Of a DNA stretch of 49,806 nucleotides, positions 9,700-21,146 are shown in pieces (the stretch's first letter is position 1; each line of letters starts with the position of its first letter). A program made the translations under genes and the position numbers. Under the pieces are notes generated by a model. That model saw only the letters and a program-made list of their open reading frames with translations, was not told the origin of the DNA and did no database searches. The stretch comes from an uncultured Clostridia bacterium. GTDB taxonomy: Bacteria; Bacillota; Clostridia; Christensenellales; Aristaeellaceae. The stretch covers positions 1 through 49,806 of the forward strand of contig CAMVFE010000017.1 of assembly GCA_947166705.1 (NCBI GenBank). The letters are read 5' to 3'.

Positions 9700-10359
9700 A
9701 TGAAGACTCCCGTGAATGGTCAGATCCTGCGGAATCATCTGACCTATTCCTGGTGGAAATACGCATTGATTATTGTTCTCAGTTTCCTGGCTACCAGGCT
9801 CTATTTCGACACCTCCGTCTATCAGTCTCCTCCGGAAAAGCGAATTGATCTCTACATCTCCGGTGTTGGGGATGAATCGGCGCTGCATGATTATCTGGAA
9901 GGTATTCGTGCTTCCATGCTTCCCGATCAGGAGGTGCTGGATGCCGTCATGCTGACCACGGACGGCACCTATGGCGCGATGCAGCTTTCTGCCTATGTGG
10001 CTGCCGGGGACGGCGATGTTTATATTCTGCCGCGCGATCAGTTTGTTTCCATGGCCTCGAGCGGCGCCTGGCTGCCTCTCGAGGAGGACGAGGAGCTGAT
10101 TTCGCTCTTCACGGAACGCGGCAGCAGCCTGCAGACCGGCTGGCGCCGGCTCTCTGATTCCACGGAAAGCCATCTGTACGGTATTCCCCTCTCCCAGCTT
10201 CCCGGTCTGAGCCGCTACCTGTATGTGGACAACGGTTATCTCTGCGTCCTGGTTACCAATGGAAATGATGAGAATGTGATGAAGTTTCTGCGCATCCTTT
10301 GCCGGGATATGCTGGATCCTCCGCCGGAAGCTCCGGCAGGGGAAACTTCCGGCCACTAA
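9700..10359 (+). CDS. Membrane-anchored extracytoplasmic protein of unknown function
   Basis: 219 residues. One N-terminal membrane segment (KYALIIVLSFLATRLYF, about 19-35), then an outside domain. The pattern DGDVYILPRDQFVSMASSGAWLPLEED recalls solute-binding proteins of sugar ABC systems, where a similar hinge segment occurs, but the protein is much shorter than those. I chose the ATG at MKTPVNG, with CAGAGG about 8 bases upstream; an upstream in-frame start would place the -10 box inside the gene. A terminator follows. Function unknown. Confidence 0.7.
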   Translation: MKTPVNGQILRNHLTYSWWKYALIIVLSFLATRLYFDTSVYQSPPEKRIDLYISGVGDESALHDYLEGIRASMLPDQEVLDAVMLTTDGTYGAMQLSAYVAAGDGDVYILPRDQFVSMASSGAWLPLEEDEELISLFTERGSSLQTGWRRLSDSTESHLYGIPLSQLPGLSRYLYVDNGYLCVLVTNGNDENVMKFLRILCRDMLDPPPEAPAGETSGH

Positions 10360-10367
10360 AATGGAAA

Positions 10368-10397
10368 GGCCCTCTCCCGAAGGAGAGAGCCGTTTTT

Positions 10398-10399
<2 letters not shown>
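10368..10399 (+). terminator. Terminator between convergent genes
   Basis: GGCCCTCTCC/GGAGAGAGCC stem (one mismatch) with CGAA loop, followed by seven T on the plus strand. On the minus strand it lies directly after the guaB stop, followed by TTTCCATTTT, so it may serve both genes. Confidence 0.85.
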
Positions 10400-12027
<1,628 letters not shown>

Positions 12028-12036
12028 CAGTCTCGC

Positions 12037-13539
12037 TCATTCTTCCGTATTCCTGCCGTCCAGGGACTTCATTGTCGGGAAAAGCAGCACATCCCGGATC
12101 GCGGCACTGTCAGTCAGCAGCATGCACATCCGGTCGATGCCGTATCCGATGCCCCCGGTCGGCGGCATGCCGATTTCCAGCGCGTTCAGGAAATCCTCAT
12201 CCGTGTGGTTGGCTTCCTCATCACCCTGCGCGAACTGTTCCTCCTGCGCGGCGAAGCGGGCGCGCTGATCAATGGGATCGTTCAGCTCAGAGTAGGCGTT
12301 GGCCATTTCCCAGCCGTTCATAAAAAACTCAAACCGTTCCACATAGTCCGGATCCTCGGGCTTCCGCTTGGTCAGAGGCGAAATCTCCACCGGGTGATCC
12401 ATGACAAAGGTGGGCTGGATCAGGTGCTCCTCCGCGAAGGCTTCAAAGAACAGATTCAGAATGTCGCCCTTCTTGTGGCGCGCTTCAAACTCAACGCCGT
12501 GCTCCTTGGCCGCCGCCCGGGCTTCCTCCAGCGTATGAATCTGATCAAAATCCACGCCGGAATACATTCTGACCGCTTCCTTCATGGTGATGCGGGCAAA
12601 AGGCTTCCCGAGATCCATCTCCACGCCGTTGTATACGATGGTCGTTGTTCCGAGCACTTCCTGGGCCACGTAGCGGTACATGCTCTCCGTCAGATCCATC
12701 ATGCCGTGGTAGTCCGTGTAGGCCTGGTAAAGCTCCATCAGCGTGAATTCCGGATTATGGCGGGTATCCAGGCCTTCGTTCCTGAATACACGGCCGATTT
12801 CATAGACGCGCTCCAGCCCGCCGACGATCAGCCTCTTCAGGTAAAGCTCCAGGCTGATTCTGAGTTTGAAGTCCTCGTCCAGGGCGTTGAAATGCGTCTC
12901 GAAGGGGCGGGCCGCCGCGCCGCCCGCGTTGGCGACCAGCATCGGTGTTTCAACTTCCATGAAACCCTTTTCATCCAGGAACCGCCGGATCGCGCTGATG
13001 ATCCTTGACCTCTTGATAAAGGTATCCTTGCTTTCCGTATTCATGATCAGGTCAAGATACCTCTGGCGGTAGCGGAGATCCACATTGGTCAGCCCGTGGA
13101 ACTTCTCCGGCAGGGGCTGCAGGCTCTTGGAGAGCAGGATGAAGGAACTGGCGTGAACGGAAACTTCTCCGGTCTTCGTCCTGAAAACAGTTCCCCGGAC
13201 GCCGACAATGTCGCCGATATCGTCCTTCTTGAAATCCGCGTAGGCTTCCTCGCCGACGGCATCCCTGGCCGCGTAAACCTGAATTTCCCCCTGCAGATCC
13301 TGAACGTGGCAGAAGGATGCCTTGCCCATAATCCGCCGGGTCATCATTCTCCCGGCTACGGAGACCTCCTGTCCTTCCAGCTCGTCAAAATGCTCCTTGA
13401 TCTCGGCGGAATGATGCGTCACCTCAAACTTGCGGATCTGAAAGGGATCCTTGCCCGCTTCCTGCAGGGCTCTCAGCTTCTCCCGGCGGATCTGCTCCTG
13501 CTCGCTCAGATCCTGCGCCTGATTTCTGTTCTCTGCCAT
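12037..13539 (-). CDS. lysS: Lysyl-tRNA synthetase, class II
   Basis: 500 residues. Attaches lysine to tRNA-Lys. OB-fold anticodon-binding domain at about 60-165 (VAGRMMTRRIMGKASFCHVQDL), class II motif 1 around FLDEKGFMEVETPML, motif 2 RVFRNEGLDTRHNPEFTLMELY, motif 3 GIGYGIDRMCML near the C-terminus. ATG start with AAGGAG. It lies 137 bases after greA with a symmetric terminator between, so it may be partly read through from the strong greA promoter. No T-box is seen upstream. Confidence 0.97.
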   Translation of the reverse strand: MAENRNQAQDLSEQEQIRREKLRALQEAGKDPFQIRKFEVTHHSAEIKEHFDELEGQEVSVAGRMMTRRIMGKASFCHVQDLQGEIQVYAARDAVGEEAYADFKKDDIGDIVGVRGTVFRTKTGEVSVHASSFILLSKSLQPLPEKFHGLTNVDLRYRQRYLDLIMNTESKDTFIKRSRIISAIRRFLDEKGFMEVETPMLVANAGGAAARPFETHFNALDEDFKLRISLELYLKRLIVGGLERVYEIGRVFRNEGLDTRHNPEFTLMELYQAYTDYHGMMDLTESMYRYVAQEVLGTTTIVYNGVEMDLGKPFARITMKEAVRMYSGVDFDQIHTLEEARAAAKEHGVEFEARHKKGDILNLFFEAFAEEHLIQPTFVMDHPVEISPLTKRKPEDPDYVERFEFFMNGWEMANAYSELNDPIDQRARFAAQEEQFAQGDEEANHTDEDFLNALEIGMPPTGGIGYGIDRMCMLLTDSAAIRDVLLFPTMKSLDGRNTEE

Positions 13540-13580
13540 TTCTGCTCCTTACTTCGTCCTGATAGATCGAATAAAATGGG

Positions 13581-13612
13581 AAAAGCGTTTCCTGAACCAT
13601 GAAAACGCTTTT
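13581..13612 (-). terminator. Symmetric hairpin between greA and lysS
   Basis: Perfect 10-base inverted repeat AAAAGCGTTT/AAACGCTTTT with a 12-base loop; on the minus strand the stem ends in CTTTTCCCATTTT. It probably gives partial termination after greA. Confidence 0.7.
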
Positions 13613-13676
13613 CTGCCCCGGTGCTCCGGGCACCTCTTCTCCGCGGACGGAAGAGTCCTCCTCCAGCCGGAAAGAA

Positions 13677-14159
13677 TTACAGTTTGCGGATGCTCAGGAT
13701 CTTGTACCTCAGGGCTCCCGCGGGAATGTTGATGGTCACCGTCTGATTCCGCTTGTGTCCGACCAGTCCTTCCCCTACCGGGCTCTCAATGGAAATCTTG
13801 TCATTGAAGGGATCCGCTTCATTGGCTCCGACGATGGCGTATTCATAGGTCTCGCCGTCGTCCAGATCCTTGACCTTCACGACGGTGCCGATGGAAACCT
13901 GGTCCGTCGTAATCTCATCGTCCCCGACTACCGTCGCGGTGCGGATGGTGGCCTGCAGGCGGGTGATCTCCGCCTCTACCTTGGCCTGTTCCTTCTTGGC
14001 TTCGTCATATTCCGCGTTCTCGCTCAGATCGCCGAATCCGCGGGCGATGGCAATCTGCTCGCTGATTTCATTGCGCCTGACGCTGATCAGATAATCCAGC
14101 TGCTCCTGCAGCTTTTTCATGCCGCTCTCGGTCAGAATCGTCGTCTTTTCTTCCGCCAT
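13677..14159 (-). CDS. greA: Transcription elongation factor GreA
   Basis: 160 residues. Stimulates RNA cleavage in backtracked RNA polymerase. N-terminal coiled coil (about 10-75) with the loop motif GDLSENAEYDEAK carrying the acidic tip, then an FKBP-like C-terminal domain ending in SPVGEGLVGHK and VTINIPAG. I use the ATG at MAEEK with GGAG 9 bases upstream rather than the adjacent TTG. Transcribed from a perfect consensus promoter with a structured leader. Confidence 0.97.
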   Translation of the reverse strand: MAEEKTTILTESGMKKLQEQLDYLISVRRNEISEQIAIARGFGDLSENAEYDEAKKEQAKVEAEITRLQATIRTATVVGDDEITTDQVSIGTVVKVKDLDDGETYEYAIVGANEADPFNDKISIESPVGEGLVGHKRNQTVTINIPAGALRYKILSIRKL

Positions 14160-14187
14160 CAATAATCAACTCCGTTTCATAATCAAT

Positions 14188-14221
14188 GCGCACCCCGGGC
14201 CGGTCAGGTCCTCGGGTGCGC
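14188..14221 (-). other. Stem-loop in the greA leader
   Basis: GCGCACCC (14188-14195) pairs with GGGTGCGC (14214-14221). On the minus strand it lies in the 5' leader of greA and is not followed by a T tract, so it is not a classical terminator. Confidence 0.6.
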
Positions 14222-14248
14222 TCAGATCCTCCTATTCGGATGGGTTGC

Positions 14249-14277
14249 ATTATACGCATCGGAGCGAGGTCTGTCAA
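14249..14277 (-). promoter_or_regulatory. Perfect-consensus sigma-A promoter for greA
   Basis: Minus strand TTGACA (14272-14277), 17-base spacer, TATAAT (14249-14254). Both hexamers match the consensus at all six positions. It begins 5 bases beyond the metI stop. Confidence 0.9.
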
Positions 14278-14282
14278 GCTTC

Positions 14283-14999
14283 CTACTGATTTTTCAGCCG
14301 CTTGTCGCATTTCCTGGCCAGCCACGTGCCGAAGGTCTGGAGAATCTGGACGAGCAGTACCAGGATGACCAGCGCCGCCAGCAGCACCGCGTGGTTGGAC
14401 CGCTGCTGCCCCTGGGCAATCGCAAGATTTCCCAGCCCGCCTCCGCCGACCGCGCCGCTCATGGCCGTATAGCCCAGAATCGTGGTAATGGCAGTGGTAA
14501 ATGAAGTAATCAGGGAAGGTACGCTTTCCGGAAGCATGACATGGATCACAGTCTGCAGGGTATTCGCACCGGAGGACTGGGCCATCTCAATGATATTCGG
14601 ATTCAGCTCCCGCAGGGAACCCTCCACGAGTCTGGCGACAAACGGGAAAGCCGCGATCACCAGCGGCACGATCACGCCTCCGTCTCCGACGGCAGAGCCG
14701 AGCATCATCCGCGTGAAAGGCATCAGCAGAACGATCAGAATAATGAACGGAGCGGAACGGAGGAGATTGATCATCCAGTTCAGAAAAGACATCAGCCAGC
14801 GGGGCAGAGGGCGGATCCCCTTCGCGTCGCCCGTAACCAGAATGATGCCGAGCGGCAGGCCGATCAGGATCGCGAACAGCGTGGACATCAGGGTGATATA
14901 GAGCGTGGAGAGCGTCGCGGATACAAAATCCTCCTGGATCAGCACCCACGCGTCCGCCATTTTCTTCTCGCTGAAGTATCTGGTCAGGTAAGCCTCCAT
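14283..14999 (-). CDS. metI: Methionine ABC transporter permease MetI
   Basis: 238 residues. Membrane subunit of the D/L-methionine importer. Five hydrophobic segments are visible, from TLYITLMSTLFAILIGLPLG to the C-terminal VLLAALVILVLLVQIL. The EAA-type loop that contacts the ATPase reads ELNPNIIEMAQSSGANTLQTV. Start ATG overlaps the metN stop (TGATG), so translation is coupled. Last gene of the met unit. Confidence 0.93.
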   Translation of the reverse strand: MEAYLTRYFSEKKMADAWVLIQEDFVSATLSTLYITLMSTLFAILIGLPLGIILVTGDAKGIRPLPRWLMSFLNWMINLLRSAPFIILIVLLMPFTRMMLGSAVGDGGVIVPLVIAAFPFVARLVEGSLRELNPNIIEMAQSSGANTLQTVIHVMLPESVPSLITSFTTAITTILGYTAMSGAVGGGGLGNLAIAQGQQRSNHAVLLAALVILVLLVQILQTFGTWLARKCDKRLKNQ

Positions 15000-16063
15000 C
15001 AGTGTTCTCCCCCTTCCTGCCGCTCCGCGTCCGCATTCACGCCTTCCGTGTTGGCATATTCGCTTTCCACCTGAATCCGCAGATCCGGCGTTTCGCTCAG
15101 GTACTGTACCGCCCTCGCCAGTTCATCGGGGCCTCCGGGAATATTGATGAGCATGGTTCCATATACCTTTCCGTCCAGCGTGCGGGTAGTCGCGGAAAGG
15201 ATATTTGCCGGTATCCGGCATTCCATCGCCATCGAGGCCAGCAGAGGCCTGGTCGCCGCTTCCGCTCCCTGGAAAACCAGCCTGATCATCTGATGGTGCG
15301 GAGCGCCCAGATTTTCGATGCCGGCCGACATGTCCGGGTATACCAGGCGTTTGGTCGCCCGGGCCCTGGGATTGGAAAAGACCTCGCTGACCTCCCCTTC
15401 CTCGACCACGGAGCCGTTTTCCAGAATCGCGACCCGGTTGCAGATCTCCTGAACGACGCTCATCTGATGCGTGATCACGATCACCGTGATCCGCATCTTC
15501 TGATTGATCTCCTGAATCAGGGACAAAATGTCGTGCGTGGTCTTGGGATCCAGCGCGGACGTCGCCTCATCGCACAGGAGCACCTTGGGATCCGTTGCGA
15601 GAGCCCGGGCGATGGCAATCCGCTGCTGCTGTCCTCCGGAAAGCTGGGCGGGAAATGCCTGAGCCTTGTCCTCCATGCCGACCGTCTTCAGCAGTTCGCC
15701 CGCCCTTTTTTCCGCCTGCTCGCGGGGCATATGGATCAGTTTCAGCGGCAGCATGATATTCTGCAGGCAGTTCCTCTGCATCAGCAGATTGAAGCTTTGG
15801 AAGATCATGGTCACGTGATGGCGCATTTCCTGCATCCGGTGCTTGTTCAGCATGCCCAGATCCACGCCGTCCAGTTTGACGGTTCCTTCCGTCGGGCGTT
15901 CCAGCATGTTGATGCACCGGACAAGCGTACTTTTACCCGCGCCGCTCATGCCGATAATCCCGTAGATATCTCCGTCCCGGATGGTCAGATTGACATTGCG
16001 GAGGGCATCCACGGTTCCCCCCGCCGTCACAAAGCTCTTGGAAAGATTGCAGATTTCAATCAT
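14999..16063 (-). CDS. metN: Methionine ABC transporter ATP-binding protein MetN
   Basis: 354 residues. Walker [10 protein letters not shown] near 37-45, signature [15 protein letters not shown], Walker [15 protein letters not shown]-loop VITHQMSVV, and a C-terminal NIL/ACT-like domain (about 255-345) that in this family binds methionine and inhibits transport. Start chosen at [11 protein letters not shown] with GGAGG 7 bases upstream; the in-frame codons before it run into the intergenic hairpin. It is separated from metQ by 73 bases with a strong stem-loop. Confidence 0.95.
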   Translation of the reverse strand: MIEICNLSKSFVTAGGTVDALRNVNLTIRDGDIYGIIGMSGAGKSTLVRCINMLERPTEGTVKLDGVDLGMLNKHRMQEMRHHVTMIFQSFNLLMQRNCLQNIMLPLKLIHMPREQAEKRAGELLKTVGMEDKAQAFPAQLSGGQQQRIAIARALATDPKVLLCDEATSALDPKTTHDILSLIQEINQKMRITVIVITHQMSVVQEICNRVAILENGSVVEEGEVSEVFSNPRARATKRLVYPDMSAGIENLGAPHHQMIRLVFQGAEAATRPLLASMAMECRIPANILSATTRTLDGKVYGTMLINIPGGPDELARAVQYLSETPDLRIQVESEYANTEGVNADAERQEGGEH

Positions 16064-16090
16064 GCGTTTGCCTCCGATAGACACCAAAAT

Positions 16091-16118
16091 GACACCGGCC
16101 GGATGAACGGCCGGTGTC
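16091..16118 (-). other. Strong intercistronic hairpin between metQ and metN
   Basis: GACACCGGCCG/CGGCCGGTGTC, perfect 11-base stem with a 6-base loop, followed on the minus strand by ATTTTGG. The T tract is weak, so it may act as a partial terminator or as a 3' end protecting metQ mRNA. Confidence 0.75.
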
Positions 16119-16136
16119 GGATTCAATCCTTCTTTC

Positions 16137-16994
16137 TTACTTCGCGGTGGTCAGCACGCTCAGGTCCGTCGTCTGTCCGCCGTAAATCGCCATCGGTTCA
16201 ACGTGGATCGGAGCGACGATCGCGATATGCGTCCCGTTATCCCGGTTGAAGGCTTCCTGATACGGAATGTGGGCGAAGAAGTTCGCGTACACGTCTCCGG
16301 CTTCCACAAAGTCGTTGGGCGTCACATAGTCCGTGACTTCCTTCACATCCAGGGTGATTCCCTTTTCCGCCAGGATTTCCTTGGCGATGTTGGCCATCAG
16401 CTCATGCGGAACGGGCGTCACGGCGATGCTGATGGTCTGGCCCTTCAGCGCTTCGTAATCGACGCTGGCGTCATAGCCGTCCGTCGGTTCGCCGACAACG
16501 GAAACCACGGAACCGTCCGCATAATTCTCCGCGATGAAATCAACGATCTTCTGGGAAGAGAAAGCGGCAACCAGGGCCTTGGTCAGATCGCTGTCCTCAT
16601 TTCCTTCCTTCACGCAGATCACATTGCTGTAGGGAGAATCCGCGCTTTCGATGGCCAGGCCGTCCTTGGAGGGATTGAGGCCGTTATCAAGCGCGTAGTT
16701 GTTATTGATGACGGCAAAGTCTACATCCTGCAGCACGTTCGGAACGTTGGCCGCCTGAACGGGAATCAGCTCGATTTCAGCCACCGTGGAGGCCACATCC
16801 TTGTCCGTCGCTTCGATGCCGGCATCCTCTTTCAGCGTCAGCGCTCCGATGGACTGCAGCAGCAGCAGGGCGCGGCCTTCGTTGGTAGCATCGTCCGGAA
16901 TCGCGATCTTATAGGCGTCCGCCATGGCGAAGGAACAGGTCGCGGTAATCAGCAGCGCAGCGGCGCAGAGCAGCAGAATCAACTTTTTCATCAT
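16137..16994 (-). CDS. metQ: MetQ/NlpA-type methionine-binding protein with circularly permuted lobes
   Basis: 285 residues. Signal peptide 1-25 (LILLLCAAALLITA, cleavage likely after FAMA); no good lipobox is present although MetQ is usually a lipoprotein. Residues 28-160 (YKIAIPDDATNEGRALLLL, AVINNNYALDNGLNPSKD, DSPYSNVICVKEG) match the part that normally forms the C-terminal half of MetQ. Residues 187-283 (TISIAVTPVPHELMANIAKE, VTDYVTPNDFVEAGDVYANFF, HIPYQEAFN, HVEPMAIYG) match what is normally the N-terminal half. The order is thus swapped, joined by a linker at about 163-185, with total length as usual. First gene of metQ-metN-metI. The function as methionine-binding protein is inferred from metNI. 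Confidence 0.9.
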   Translation of the reverse strand: MMKKLILLLCAAALLITATCSFAMADAYKIAIPDDATNEGRALLLLQSIGALTLKEDAGIEATDKDVASTVAEIELIPVQAANVPNVLQDVDFAVINNNYALDNGLNPSKDGLAIESADSPYSNVICVKEGNEDSDLTKALVAAFSSQKIVDFIAENYADGSVVSVVGEPTDGYDASVDYEALKGQTISIAVTPVPHELMANIAKEILAEKGITLDVKEVTDYVTPNDFVEAGDVYANFFAHIPYQEAFNRDNGTHIAIVAPIHVEPMAIYGGQTTDLSVLTTAK

Positions 16995-17074
16995 TCATTT
17001 CCCCTTTCTTTTTCCTGTCCGGTTCTTTGGCCCGGAGCGTTTCCTCAGGAATGAGCTCCCCCCCGGACTCAGCG

Positions 17075-17105
17075 CATGTTAACATGTCCATCCGCTTTTG
17101 TCCAA
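17075..17105 (-). promoter_or_regulatory. Promoter of metQNI with a 12-base palindrome at the -10
   Basis: Minus strand TTGGAC (17100-17105), 18-base spacer, TAACAT (17076-17081). The perfect palindrome CATGTTAACATG (17075-17086) covers the -10 box and may be an operator. The leader of about 75 bases shows no SAM riboswitch core. Confidence 0.5.
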
Positions 17106-17159
17106 TATGAAAAGCTGATGAAATCTCATAGGCAAAATCTATGACTTCGAGAAAAGTTC

Positions 17160-17318
17160 TTACTTTTTCAGCAGCTTCAGCGCGGTCTCGAACAGATCCC
17201 CGACGGTTCTGGATTTCCGCAGAACGGCCTTGATGGCTTCCTTCTCCAGAAAATTCAGTTCATGATCCCGGTTCTTCTCAAACCATTCCACCATCAGCTG
17301 GACGTCTTCCTTTTCCAT
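17160..17318 (-). CDS. Small protein, 52 residues, unknown
   Basis: Begins MEKEDVQLMVEWFEKN and ends ALKLLKK; the whole protein is charged and predicted helical, no cysteines, no membrane segment. ATG start with AAGGAG 10 bases upstream. It starts 22 bases after the phosphoesterase stop in the same direction, so it is probably the last gene of the rnz-uvrB unit. A 6-base inverted repeat (TCATAG/CTATGA, 17126-17144) follows it. Function not recognised. Confidence 0.7.
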   Translation of the reverse strand: MEKEDVQLMVEWFEKNRDHELNFLEKEAIKAVLRKSRTVGDLFETALKLLKK

Positions 17319-17339
17319 TCGGCTCTTCTCCTTCCCGAT

Positions 17340-18098
17340 TCAGGGCATTTCCTGCAGGCCGGCGTTCTTCCCGCCTGCGGGTTCCGGGTTTCCGGGTTCC
17401 AGCCGCAGCAGGATCAGCTCGCAGGGATCGTTGATCCTCGGCAGCCAGGTTCCGTTGGTCATTCCCCGGGAGATCATCATCCGTCCGCCGTCATGCAGCC
17501 CGTGGGTCAGCCGGGGAAACAGCCCCTGTCCGGGTGCATACAGCCCGCGGCCGCCGATCTGGACCTGGCCGCCGTGAGCGTGCCCGCAGACGGTAAAGTC
17601 AATCTTTCTTCCGCGGACCTGATCCCGCCACATCTCCGGATGGTGGCACATCAGTAGGATAAATTCGTCCTGCCGTTCCAGTTCATCCAGAAAAGCGGGA
17701 TTGGCTTCACCCTTCGGACGGCTGGAAAGCCCGGCAATCCGGATTCCCCGGAAGACCGTACTCGCGTCATCCAGCCAGACGGCGCGGCTTCGCCTCACAA
17801 TCTCCATCCATTCATCATGATAGGGGCAGCGCCGTTCATGGTTTCCCATGGAGTAAAACACGGGCGCCGCCTCCGGGGCTTCGCGCAGGAAGCGCGCGGC
17901 CCCTTCATAGCTTTTCCGGTGGCGGTTGACCAGGTCTCCGGGAACCAGGATCGCATCCGCGGCCCGGAAATCCTCCATCACATCGTCAAAATCCCCGCAA
18001 TGAAGGTCCGCGGCGACCGCCAGCGTCAGCGGCTGAGTGATCTTGGGGCTTCGGATTGTATGCCGAACCCGCACTCTTCTATTTGGCATATTTCGCAT
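17340..18098 (-). CDS. Metallophosphoesterase (YkuE-like)
   Basis: 252 residues. All motifs of calcineurin-like phosphoesterases are present: DLHCGD (about 32-37), GDLVNRH (54-60), GNHE (85-88), CHHPE and CGHAHGGQ (171-178) for two metal ions. The N-terminal arrangement VRHTIRSPKIT..LTLAVAADLHCG resembles YkuE-type enzymes, but there is no clear signal peptide or membrane segment. Start at MRNMPNRRV; a second ATG three codons on is also possible. It overlaps the end of the upstream membrane gene by about 20 bases. Substrate not known. Confidence 0.88.
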   Translation of the reverse strand: MRNMPNRRVRVRHTIRSPKITQPLTLAVAADLHCGDFDDVMEDFRAADAILVPGDLVNRHRKSYEGAARFLREAPEAAPVFYSMGNHERRCPYHDEWMEIVRRSRAVWLDDASTVFRGIRIAGLSSRPKGEANPAFLDELERQDEFILLMCHHPEMWRDQVRGRKIDFTVCGHAHGGQVQIGGRGLYAPGQGLFPRLTHGLHDGGRMMISRGMTNGTWLPRINDPCELILLRLEPGNPEPAGGKNAGLQEMP

Positions 18099-18966
18099 AT
18101 TCCTTTCGGGCCGGAACCATCATCGCCGCGCCAAGCAGCAGAAGGACTGCCGCCGTCCCGAAAACCTCCAGGTTCAGCCGGCCCCTGAGATGCGCCGTCT
18201 GCAGGCTCAGGGCCAGGGAAGCTTCAGCAATCATGCCCTGCAGGTTCAGGCTTCGAACCAGGATCCACAGCAGGATGCACAGCAGTCCCGCCGCGGCAAA
18301 GGCACCCCCGATATACTGCCCCGCCGTCAGAATTCTTCTGCTCATCAGCAGAGCGATCACTCCCGCCGCGAGCACGCAGCTCATCGCGCCGGCGAGCGGA
18401 ACCCTCTTCAGCGCGTCCATGATCTGCGACAGGCTGATATGATCCCGGACGCGTTTTAGCCCAGCCTCCACCAGCGTATCCCGATACTGTACGGCGCTGC
18501 CCCTGATGGCCGTCTGCGCGTCCCTCACGATCCTGTCCGCGGTGATGCTGATCGTCATCTCGTCAAGCTCGGAGAGAAATGCCTGATCCGCCAGCAGGGC
18601 ATCCCTGGCGCCCCGCAGATCAAATTCCGGCCTTTCGGCCATGCGGCCCTTCTCCAGCGCGTCCATCCACCAGCCCACCATCTCCCGGTCCAGCTGCTCA
18701 ACCTTTTCCCGGGTCACCAGCGGGAGAATATCCTCGGGGCTGAAATGATCCTTTTCCGCCAGTCCGCCGATCTTTTCCCGGATCGTCTCCATCTGAAGAT
18801 CCACGACATCGTCGGCCAGCGCGGCCTGCTCGTGCAGGTCCCGCGAGGTAAGAATCTGTACGCCGAGCAGGCTGGCCAGCGTCCCCGTCAGGCAGGCCGT
18901 CAGGATCAGCGCGCAAACGGCCGCGAAAAATCTCGCGCCCGCGGAGGGCATCTTTATCTTCTTCAT
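18079..18966 (-). CDS. Membrane protein of unknown function
   Basis: 295 residues, not recognised. TM1 at about 14-36 (FFAAVCALILTACLTGTLASLLGV), a large outside helical domain (40-185, with conserved-looking MVGWWMDALEKG), then three C-terminal segments (LAGAMSCVLAAGVIALLM, YIGGAFAAAGLLCILLWILV, FGTAAVLLLLGAAMMVPA). Start chosen at MKKIKMPS, whose ATG overlaps the stop of the preceding small gene (ATGA). It sits between uvrB/small protein and the phosphoesterase. Confidence 0.75.
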   Translation of the reverse strand: MKKIKMPSAGARFFAAVCALILTACLTGTLASLLGVQILTSRDLHEQAALADDVVDLQMETIREKIGGLAEKDHFSPEDILPLVTREKVEQLDREMVGWWMDALEKGRMAERPEFDLRGARDALLADQAFLSELDEMTISITADRIVRDAQTAIRGSAVQYRDTLVEAGLKRVRDHISLSQIMDALKRVPLAGAMSCVLAAGVIALLMSRRILTAGQYIGGAFAAAGLLCILLWILVRSLNLQGMIAEASLALSLQTAHLRGRLNLEVFGTAAVLLLLGAAMMVPARKEYAKYAK

Positions 18967-19088
18967 TTTGTCACCACCAGCTTTATTGCCACCTGAATCA
19001 GGTTCTGAATTCTTCCGCCGTACCGCGCCACCGCGTATCCAACCGCCGCCGCAAAGGGCAGCGCGAGCAGCACGGGCGTCAGCCACAT
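18963..19088 (-). CDS. Small membrane protein, 41 residues
   Basis: Sequence begins MWLTPVLLALPFAAAVGYAVA: one membrane segment, then an amphipathic basic tail (RIQNLIQVAIKLVVTK). ATG start 14 bases after the uvrB stop, AGGA upstream; a GTG eight codons earlier (19112), overlapping the end of uvrB, is the alternative. Its stop overlaps the next ATG. Position between uvrB and a membrane protein gene with overlap supports it being real; function unknown. Confidence 0.6.
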   Translation of the reverse strand: MWLTPVLLALPFAAAVGYAVARYGGRIQNLIQVAIKLVVTK

Positions 19089-19101
19089 CCATTTTCCGTT
19101 C

Positions 19102-21123
<2,022 letters not shown>

Positions 21124-21146
21124 CGTTTCCGTCCGTTCTTCCCCTG

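Noticed and set aside
16995-17075. Possible SAM riboswitch upstream of metQ
   Set aside because: The leader lacks the S-box core and terminator pairing; too short for S-box.
17120-17150. TCATAG/CTATGA inverted repeat as a terminator
   Set aside because: Only 6 bases of stem, A/T-rich, and no T tract; not strong enough to call.
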